Below are positions 57,108 through 64,000 of a DNA stretch of 64,000 bases, piece by piece. Under the pieces are notes generated by a model. It did not search any database. It was given only the letters and a program-made list of their open reading frames with translations, and was not told where the DNA came from. The stretch lies in NCBI GenBank assembly GCA_030278955.1, contig JAOANR010000012.1:27397977-27461976 (forward strand). The letters run 5' to 3'. The stretch is from Hygrophila difformis. Lineage: Eukaryota > Streptophyta > Magnoliopsida > Lamiales > Acanthaceae. A program made the translations under genes and the position numbers. Numbering within the stretch: position 1 is the stretch's first letter; each line of letters begins with the position of its first letter.

Positions 57108-58400
57108 TCACTTTGGCTTGTGAAAGTTTTTTGGACGTTTCTTCCCTTTGTCCTGTTCGGGTCCGAATTTTTTCTGGGTTACCCGGATCTTTGTGCCGAA
57201 TAGGGGTTTCTCCTGTTCTGCACAATATGGGCATATGTGGTTATCCCATTGGCCAACATGCATCATATTGCATGCCTTTTTTCTGGTAGACTCGGTTGCT
57301 GGCAACTTGTTTTCCCAGATGAGTAACCTCTTCTTCTCAAATGAGGTTTCCGCAAACTCTGTGCTTTTCCCTGTTAAAGAATTAACCAGGAACGATCCAT
57401 TTAAATTGTTTGAGAATATTTTAAACGGATATTTAACCTTTTCCATCTCGGTGAGACAGACCCAGAATCCCCATGCTCGTCGGGTGGAGATTTCATCTTC
57501 GCTGATTGAAGATACCAATGGTGCCTTCTCATCCATAGACTTAACTCTGTTGAAGGCAATCATATCAGGTCTCTGTAATTTAATAAATTGAAAGACCGGA
57601 TAAGAACCTTTTCCGACTATCTCTGGTGCCGCTGAAATGAACTTAAGCTCCAGAATATCTCCTCTTTGCAGGTGCGGGTTGTTTTGCCATGATTCGTGCA
57701 CCGCACTACTTATCCATCCCGGAAGTTTTTCGATTTCCGGAAACCCTGGTGATGTAGTATGAACAGATGCTAATGCTCCAAAGTCATACCACTTCCGAAC
57801 TTCTTCTGGTTTCGATCCTTCGAGCATCCATACCCTGTTGTATCTCCCGGATGTCTCGATTACTGTTTTGCTAGGGTTAATTCCCTTTTTGGAAACCAGT
57901 TGTTCCCATTTTCCTTGGTAGTCCAGCCAGGCAGTAGATAGGACCTTCTCGTCTGAATTAACCTTAGAGGTGCCTGTCATTGGCCTAAGGTTAATTTCTT
58001 CCTCTTTCACCCCAGAGGCAGTGGGTTGACTTGAGCTTTCGGAAATGTGACTTTCCTCTTGCTCAACATTTTTGTCGGTGTCCGACAATGGTTCCTTTGA
58101 AGCAGTGCTTGAATCTGCTTCTTCATATGTGACCACTTTAGCTTTTTGGGCACATTTCTCTTTGTTTACCAGGGAAGCTGACGCTTTCCTGATTGGCTCT
58201 AATACTGTTTCCCATAGTGCTGTCATTGCTATATGGGAGGTTCGTATATTGTTGCGGACCATGTCCACATCGCTCTGTTGTATTTGGCCAGCTGCTCGTG
58301 CATTGATCTCGAGCTGTCCAAAATGCTTCGATAGCTCCTCTAGGTTTTCTCTGAGGTGCCTGAATCTCGTAATGATGGAATCAGCTTCAAATGCTTCCAT
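57108..58400 (-). CDS. Last pararetroviral ORF, transactivator/viroplasmin position
   Basis: An intact 430-aa ORF. Its ATG overlaps the end of the polymerase ORF by 14 nt. The N-terminal ~170 residues are acidic and helical. A folded-looking middle follows (SGRYNRVWMLEGSKPEEV, KWYDFGALASVHTTSPGF). The C-terminal part has a possible zinc-binding H/C cluster (CNMMHVGQWDNHICPYC) and a basic tail. In Caulimoviridae with four or more ORFs, the gene at this place encodes the translational transactivator/inclusion-body protein. No family motif was recognised with certainty, so the role is inferred from position. Confidence 0.6.
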   Translation of the reverse strand: MEAFEADSIITRFRHLRENLEELSKHFGQLEINARAAGQIQQSDVDMVRNNIRTSHIAMTALWETVLEPIRKASASLVNKEKCAQKAKVVTYEEADSSTASKEPLSDTDKNVEQEESHISESSSQPTASGVKEEEINLRPMTGTSKVNSDEKVLSTAWLDYQGKWEQLVSKKGINPSKTVIETSGRYNRVWMLEGSKPEEVRKWYDFGALASVHTTSPGFPEIEKLPGWISSAVHESWQNNPHLQRGDILELKFISAAPEIVGKGSYPVFQFIKLQRPDMIAFNRVKSMDEKAPLVSSISEDEISTRRAWGFWVCLTEMEKVKYPFKIFSNNLNGSFLVNSLTGKSTEFAETSFEKKRLLIWENKLPATESTRKKACNMMHVGQWDNHICPYCAEQEKPLFGTKIRVTQKKFGPEQDKGKKRPKNFHKPK

Positions 58401-60435
58401 CTCTCGTCAAGAAATCTGCAAGAACATTTTCATGAGATTTTATAACATCAATATCATAAGTATAATATTGACATTCAGCTTGCCATCTGATAATACGAGC
58501 TTTTTCAATTTTTGATTCAAGTTTATTTTTTAAAAAAGCCCTAACATTAGTATTATCAACTTTTAATACAAATTTCTTTGCAAGTAAGAATAAAGGCCAT
58601 TTTTTAAATGTTTTCCATACTGCAAAGAATTCCTTCTCGTTAATATGCCAAAGTTTGGCTTGTTGTTCAGTGAACAACCCTCCTGTGTATCTACAAGGTT
58701 CTTGACCCGTAGTTGTTTTTCTCATGAGCACTCCTGCCCATCGAAAATCATTGGCGTCTGTGTAGACTACCAGCTCATCCTCATCCTGAGGTATCGCGAG
58801 TTTTGGCAAGCTATTACAGACTTGCTTTAGTTCACGAATTCTCTTGGTATGGATTTCTTCCCATTTCCGTCTAGAGCTTTCAGTCTCTTTCAGGAGTGGT
58901 CTAAAATCCTTTCTATATTTTGCAAGGTCTTTAATAAACATACCCGCAAAATTTACAACTCCTAAGAAACTCTGAAGTTGTTTCTTGTCTTTTAATATAT
59001 CAGGAAAATTGCGGATTTTCTCCACAATGTGTTCCTGTAACTCTATTCCTGCTTCATCAATTTGAACTCCTAAGAATTCAATTTTGTTAGCAGCGATAGT
59101 GGCCTTTTTCTCAGAGAGAACTAGACCTTCCCTGTGACATGCATCAGAAAATATTTCAAGATGTTTAATATGCTCTTTAATATTTCGAGATGCAATCAGA
59201 ATGTCATCTATGTAGACGAACATAAACTCTAGATAATCCTTAAATAGATTATCCATCTTTCTTTGGAATATCTGAGGGGCATTAGAAAGCCCCATTGGCA
59301 TAACATTCCAAATATATTGCCCTTGTGGGGTGGAGAATGCTGTGAATTTCTTCGACTCATTCTCCATCTTAATCTGATAAAAACCAGATTTGCAATCAAA
59401 TTTAGAAAACACTTTAGCACCTTTGATGCAATCAATTAAGTGTTCTCTACTCGGAATGTAATAACCATCAAACTGTATTATTTTGTTAATACCTTGATAG
59501 TTTATTACCAACCTGGGTTTACCTCTCTTTATTTCACCGTGGTTTCTTACCAAGAATCCAGGGCTACTATAAGCTGAGACTCCAGGCTCGATGAGTTTAA
59601 GATCAATATGCTCCTTGATAATTTGCTGCATATCTTTCTTATCCTGCATATTCATTAAGATGGGTTTGTATCGAACATACTCATATTTATATTGTTCTTT
59701 TACCTGTAGAGTAGCTTCGATCTTGTTTTTATCCCACCATGCCAGAGGATCCTCGTTAAAGTTTCTTTGGATAAGTCTTTTGACATTTTCGAGGGACAAT
59801 TTAGTTTCCCCATCAATGTCTAGTGAAGTTATATTTAATGACTTCATTTCCTGCATTGCTTCTTTGAGGTTTATAATTTCCTCAATAGAAGCTTCATCAA
59901 ATCCTTGCTGTCTAAAAGACAACAAAGCCTTACCAAACTTTCTTTTATCCTGCATTTTTGGATGGGTTATATCACCACGTTTGCTGCGAAATAATATAGG
60001 CATTAACCTGTTGAATGTCTTTTCCCTGCGCAACACCTGTATCTCATTTCCACAACTTGTGGTAAATATTAACAAATTTCTTTTGTTATCTTGAACATAT
60101 TTTGTAAAGGATTGTATAAAATTGTTTCCTAACAAAATATCCGCTCCTGTGTCATGAAAGTTAATAGGAGGCGTTTTTACCTTATACCAAGGTGTACCAA
60201 ATGCTCCTCCAATCATGATATTGGCTTGTCGAATACCCTTATTTAGTACTAAGATTTTTTGCGAAAAATCTCTTCCTGCAATAATAGGTAATGATTCCAT
60301 AGCTTCGCTAGGGAAAACTCCTGGTTTTGCCGTGCAAATACCTGATCCTGAATCAATATAAGCTGCGAAATATTCTGACTTATATTCTTCATATATTATC
60401 CCAACTGAGATATAAATGGAGAATGGACTTGTCAT
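58387..60435 (-). CDS. Pararetroviral protease-reverse transcriptase-RNase H polyprotein
   Basis: An intact 682-aa ORF. The aspartic protease site is IDSGSGI near residue 28. The RT core follows, with KPRLVINYQGINK, FDCKSGFYQIKM, FSTPQGQYIWNVMPMGL and the catalytic YIDDIL. The RNase H region has VVYTDANDFRWAG, a KEFFAVW helix and ENVLADFLTRD at the end. Domain order without an integrase separates it from Gypsy elements and places it in Caulimoviridae. All catalytic residues are present. Its ATG overlaps the movement-protein stop (ATGA). Whether it is expressed cannot be told. Confidence 0.88.
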   Translation of the reverse strand: MTSPFSIYISVGIIYEEYKSEYFAAYIDSGSGICTAKPGVFPSEAMESLPIIAGRDFSQKILVLNKGIRQANIMIGGAFGTPWYKVKTPPINFHDTGADILLGNNFIQSFTKYVQDNKRNLLIFTTSCGNEIQVLRREKTFNRLMPILFRSKRGDITHPKMQDKRKFGKALLSFRQQGFDEASIEEIINLKEAMQEMKSLNITSLDIDGETKLSLENVKRLIQRNFNEDPLAWWDKNKIEATLQVKEQYKYEYVRYKPILMNMQDKKDMQQIIKEHIDLKLIEPGVSAYSSPGFLVRNHGEIKRGKPRLVINYQGINKIIQFDGYYIPSREHLIDCIKGAKVFSKFDCKSGFYQIKMENESKKFTAFSTPQGQYIWNVMPMGLSNAPQIFQRKMDNLFKDYLEFMFVYIDDILIASRNIKEHIKHLEIFSDACHREGLVLSEKKATIAANKIEFLGVQIDEAGIELQEHIVEKIRNFPDILKDKKQLQSFLGVVNFAGMFIKDLAKYRKDFRPLLKETESSRRKWEEIHTKRIRELKQVCNSLPKLAIPQDEDELVVYTDANDFRWAGVLMRKTTTGQEPCRYTGGLFTEQQAKLWHINEKEFFAVWKTFKKWPLFLLAKKFVLKVDNTNVRAFLKNKLESKIEKARIIRWQAECQYYTYDIDVIKSHENVLADFLTRDGSI

Positions 60436-61658
60436 TTAATTCTGATGGTGTGACCCTTCAGATTAAATTCTATACCATTATCCTTTCTTACCCATGGTTT
60501 ATGATTTTCGAGAAAACTTAATCCCAAAATCATAACCCCATTGTCTTTTCCGGCGGTGCCTAAGACCCTGATCTCGTGTCCTGCAATTTCAATTGTTCCT
60601 TCATAGGTTCCAATTGATGGCTGCTGCAAGTAGTATAACTCATCACATGGAAAACGGTTAATCTTTTCAGTGATGTCGAATATTACTCGTATTTCTTTCC
60701 ATCCTTCAGGGCATTTTATCTTTATATTATCTACCCCAATGGATTGAGGAGTTAGATCTTTGATGAACTCCTTCCCTTTATATGCCATAATTCTGTCTTC
60801 CGAAAAAGACATACGGCTTGCGTACTCAATTCTAGCACTCGTTGATCTGTCTAGAATTGGATGATCTCTTATTTGTATGTCTACTCCTCCTAACCTTGGA
60901 ATCTGGGTAGGATTTGGAGTCATGACTTTAGCAAATTCCTTGAAAATTCTAGGAATTTCTATATATTCTTTCCTGAGAAATAAGTCAGAATGATGACTAT
61001 TGGAAAGTGCATAAGAGATTCTATAAGTTATAGAATATGGTCTGTTCCCTTCTTTCATCAGATCTTTTCTTTTAAAATCCTGATGAAGGGTTAGAACTCT
61101 ACTAAAATCTTGGTCAGCTAAGTTATAGGAAATTCTGGGATGTATGTCAAACATTAATTTCCCAGCATATAAATTTCCCACCATAGTTCCAAGAAGACCA
61201 TCTCTAAGGTTATTGATTCTTCTATCAGTGACTGATAGATGCAATTCAGAATCAATGCCTTCTTTGAAGGTTGCCTTAATTACTACTTCAATGGCTCCTA
61301 TGTGGATCCATTTCATAGTAATGGCGATTTCCTCCTTCATTCTGCTTAATTCCTCAAGAATTTCTTCTTTAGGAATTAATTGCATATCCATAACATTACC
61401 AGTAAGTTCCATAGGAATTGCAAACTCACCTGCACTTACCTTGTAGATGATGTTATGTCTTCTCTGGTTGAGTCCCATCTGGTTAAGAACTCGTCCAATC
61501 CCGCCAATTCTGAATCCGTCATATGGGCTGAGGTTGGAATCTTGTCGCATTATTCTTTCCATGGTTCGATTCGAGATCGTCATCCTTGAAAAGAATCCAG
61601 ACAGGTTTTCAGTGGTCTGAATCCTGTCTTCTTCAGTCAGACTCGGTTGAAGATCCAT
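60432..61658 (-). CDS. Pararetroviral movement protein (30K superfamily)
   Basis: Open from the ATG at 61658 to 60432 (408 aa), overlapping the end of the coat-protein ORF. The central part (about residues 120-240) has the 30K pattern: WIHIGAIEVVIKATFKEGID, then a short strand (LHLSVTDRRI), GNLYAGKLMFDIHPRISYNL with the conserved Asp region, and ISYALSNS. The C-terminal ~170 residues contain a second beta-rich part with GVMILGLSFLE, which resembles a retropepsin-like fold without the catalytic motif. 30K movement proteins mark viruses rather than LTR retrotransposons. Confidence 0.75.
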   Translation of the reverse strand: MDLQPSLTEEDRIQTTENLSGFFSRMTISNRTMERIMRQDSNLSPYDGFRIGGIGRVLNQMGLNQRRHNIIYKVSAGEFAIPMELTGNVMDMQLIPKEEILEELSRMKEEIAITMKWIHIGAIEVVIKATFKEGIDSELHLSVTDRRINNLRDGLLGTMVGNLYAGKLMFDIHPRISYNLADQDFSRVLTLHQDFKRKDLMKEGNRPYSITYRISYALSNSHHSDLFLRKEYIEIPRIFKEFAKVMTPNPTQIPRLGGVDIQIRDHPILDRSTSARIEYASRMSFSEDRIMAYKGKEFIKDLTPQSIGVDNIKIKCPEGWKEIRVIFDITEKINRFPCDELYYLQQPSIGTYEGTIEIAGHEIRVLGTAGKDNGVMILGLSFLENHKPWVRKDNGIEFNLKGHTIRIK

Positions 61659-63081
61659 CTGAATATGAGTCCGAGTCACTTCTTAATTCTTCCTCGTAGA
61701 TGCTTTCATCCGAGGGGATGTCCTCAAACTGATAGACTGGTACCAGCTTTCCATGGTAGACTGCTTCCACGATATCCTCCGTGGCTTCGTACATTCGTAC
61801 CTCACGATTCTGAGGGCAATCGGGTGAGATATGACCTCTGGCTCCACACTTCCAACAGTTGCAGTCCTTGAAACTTTCGTTGGCTCGGGTATGGGCTCGT
61901 CTGAATGTTCTCTTGGACGTCGTTCTCCCCGTGCTCCTTGCTGCTGAGCTGGTTGAACCTTGGGATGAACTCTTCGTCGTTCCCGTTCTTTGTCCAGTTT
62001 TGTATGATCTGGCCTTGCTCTTGGACCACCATGCTCTTCTTCTTCGGAATGGAGGTCTTCTGAAACTCCTACTGTATGAGCCCCGACTCTTCTTCTTTTT
62101 CCTCTTTTCTCCTGATTCTCCTATAATTGTTGGAAAATCGTTATTTTCACAGCAAAGAGGAGTTCTTTTTATTTTACCTCTTAGTCTCTTGATGTTCTTT
62201 TGGGCTGCTGCCTGTTGACACCATTCTCTGAGTTTATCCTTTAAGAAGGACATTCTTCGAGCTATTGAGTCCACTGTACCAGAAGGTACTGTGTACGATT
62301 GGATCAGCATTTCTCTCCATGGGCTGCAGATCTTTGCAAAGAACATGGGACATGCTACTTCAGCTGTCATTTCGCTCCGAAAATAGTATTAACGAAACCA
62401 GTAGATGTATTCGTCTACTGCGCAAATACTTCTTAACTCCATACCCAATAATGCTTGGGTATAGACCTTGATTTTTTCGGTTCTCTGTTCTTCAAAATAC
62501 CCATCTCCTACAAAATGGGTTTTGAATAAGAGGCCAAATCTTTCACAGATTGTGCTTTTGGATTCTCCCTCGAGTATTTGCTCTTTTAAAGCAGTCGTGG
62601 AGTTTTTCCAGTCCAGCTTTGCCGATCCTTCGAGACTCAGCTCTATTAATCTGACAAAGTTTTCTTTATCGAGTTCCAGGGTGGTTGCTGCAATCTTCAT
62701 TGAAGCTACCCATTCATCGATCAGGTCTTCGATGTTTCGGAAGTCGATAACGTCGAGGTTTAGTGTTATGCCATATGGATTTAATGGTTGTAACATCGTC
62801 TTGGCCCACGGTGTGGATTCTGGTGCTCTACTTGGGTTCCGTCCTGGGTTTCGTCTTGCATTGAGATGCACCTCAGGATACCTGTTCATGTAGAAGTCTG
62901 TACTTTCTCTCATTGGGACATCAGGCGGTCCATCGTGGGTCACGTTGGATCCTGATCCTTCCGCATAACCCAATTGAAGAACTTCATTGGGTTTTACATT
63001 AACCAGATCCATAATCCCAAGTTGGGAAAATGATTCTGCTAATTCTTGTAGATCTGATAAATCTGCCCTGGAAACACTCAT
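61633..63081 (-). pseudogene. Pararetroviral coat protein with zinc knuckle, one stop (copy B)
   Basis: Reads from the ATG at 63081, which overlaps the ORF1 stop as ATGA. A single in-frame TAA at 62389-62391 divides it. The second part is open to 61633. The capsid-like core (NPYGITLNLDVIDFRNIEDL, then YERFGLLFK-type in copy A) precedes a Lys/Arg-rich region, the knuckle CWKCGARGHISPDC and an acidic Ser/Asp-rich tail, as in Caulimoviridae capsids. Copy A lacks this stop but has a different lesion close by. Confidence 0.8.
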
Positions 63082-63461
63082 TCGACTGTTTTCAGGAGAT
63101 CGATCATAAGCTCTTCTTGTGATTTCTGCTTTGGAACCATAGTTGCTTTACCCTTTTGATGTAAAGCTTGTACTGGTCCGAATGCATCTCTAATATTGGC
63201 TTGGTTATTCTTGGAAGATCCAGGAATATCCTTCTGCCTTTTCTTGATATCCGAAATGTCAAATTTCAGATTCAAAATTTCTTTCTTTAGATCTTGAAAT
63301 ACTTTCAAGATCTCGTCTGTTGTCTGATTCAAGTTATCTATTTTCCCAGGTATAATTAATACCCGGTTACCAAAATCTTGAATCGTCTTTTGGATTTCTC
63401 TTAAGTCTTTTGATAACTTAGAGCTATCCGGATCAATTTCTTTCCAGTCCGTTCCTCTCAT
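63078..63461 (-). CDS. Pararetroviral ORF1, small coiled-coil protein (copy B)
   Basis: 127 aa, intact, about 92% identical by eye to the copy A protein. Predicted coiled coil in the middle, basic C-terminus, unknown function. It lies first after the primer-binding site. Confidence 0.65.
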   Translation of the reverse strand: MRGTDWKEIDPDSSKLSKDLREIQKTIQDFGNRVLIIPGKIDNLNQTTDEILKVFQDLKKEILNLKFDISDIKKRQKDIPGSSKNNQANIRDAFGPVQALHQKGKATMVPKQKSQEELMIDLLKTVE

Positions 63462-63667
63462 TTTTAGGAAAGAAACTTATTTTGATAATATTTTGTCCAT
63501 GGGACAAGTTCAAGAAATTCCTTTGGAATTTTCTATTTTTTATTTCCAAAATTTGGAAATAACTTGTGGGTTTCAAATTAATTGAATCCATTAAATAATT
63601 AAATCTTCTCCATTAAGAAATAAAATATTATAAATAATATAATTAATATGTTCTTCAATAAAACCTA

Positions 63668-63680
63668 GGCTCTGATACCA
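63668..63680 (-). other. Primer-binding site, initiator tRNA-Met (copy B)
   Basis: TGGTATCAGAGCC on the minus strand, in the same context as in copy A (followed by TAGGTTTTATTGAA). Confidence 0.85.
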
Positions 63681-64000
63681 ATTTTCAAGCGCATTAGGAG
63701 TCATTTATATAGTGAAAAATTAAGTATATTGAGAAAGGACTAAAGTAAATAAAGTCAAACTTCCTTGGGGTATGAATGAAATAAAGAAAAAGTTGTTGGA
63801 TTCCTTTATTAATTTCAAATTGGTCCTATGGCCTAGATTTTACAAAACTGTGTTTGTTATGGCCTATTTTCATAATTGTAACTTGTTATGGCCTAAAAGC
63901 GGAATAGCCTCCTTGTTATGGCCCTTTTTAACATTTAACCCTTTATAAAATATAATCAGAATAGTGAAGAAACATGATGAAAGGATGTCCTTTCATTTCA

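Larger units (their letters stand above)
56123..63941 (-). mobile_element. Copy B: TIR/9-bp-TSD element carrying a near-complete pararetroviral genome
   Basis: Termini are GAGTTAATAGTTAATTTAGG on the left and the complement of GGGTTAAATGTTAAAAAGGG on the right. Both continue as about 120 bp of imperfect inverted repeat with three GGCCATAACAAG-type motifs at roughly 38-bp spacing. Exact 9-bp copies of TTTATAAAA flank it (56114-56122 and 63942-63950). The minus strand encodes, in order, ORF1, coat protein, movement protein, protease-RT-RNase H and a last ORF, preceded by a tRNA-Met primer site and followed by a TATA promoter. Gene order and family motifs are those of Caulimoviridae, closest in layout to cavemo-/solendovirus-like genomes. 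The TIRs and TSD are those of a Mutator-like DNA transposon. No transposase gene is present. Confidence 0.85.

Overview
This is a nuclear window from a dicot plant. The evidence is intron-rich genes of plant-specific families (an MSL10-type channel, HSFA2, mitochondrial FTSH4, a DUF4408/DUF761 protein), an AT-rich background, and dense plant transposable elements. The exact lineage cannot be read from sequence alone.

Host genes. Four look functional. A mechanosensitive channel MSL gene (9459-12281, +, 5 coding exons) converges on an HSFA2-like heat stress factor (12840-14625, -, 2 exons), which has canonical heat shock elements just upstream of a TATA box. An i-AAA protease FTSH4 gene (19888-24012, +, 7 exons) follows. 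A small single-exon DUF4408/DUF761 (A70-like) gene lies at 54499-55323 (-).

Repeats. Most of the rest is transposon sequence, and many elements could be bounded by their target-site duplications (TSDs). The left flank (1-9400) holds a Helitron helicase pseudogene, a 66-bp LTR-like relic, Stowaway, Harbinger-like and Mutator-like MITEs, a SINE and a LINE scrap. The interval 24573-40182 is a single hAT-type element with a perfect 8-bp TSD. Other elements have inserted into it: a 7.7-kb LINE with a 16-bp TSD (itself broken by a 684-bp hAT MITE), a Stowaway MITE, and a 3.1-kb solo LTR with a 5-bp TSD. The interval 46502-53262 is a deleted Gypsy element whose 5' LTR carries a minisatellite and another hAT MITE.

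Most striking feature. Two inverted copies (A, 41227-46085, + ; B, 56123-63941, -) carry a pararetrovirus-like gene set: small coiled-coil ORF, coat protein with zinc knuckle, 30K-type movement protein, protease-RT-RNase H, and a last ORF in the transactivator position. Each copy also has an initiator tRNA-Met primer site and a TATA promoter. Each is bounded by ~120-bp terminal inverted repeats starting with G and by a perfect 9-bp TSD, the hallmark of Mutator-like DNA transposons. Copy B keeps nearly all ORFs open. Copy A has lost ~2.9 kb and carries several independent lesions. Pararetroviral genes packaged between DNA-transposon ends, present at two loci with separate TSDs, is the candidate undescribed system of this window.
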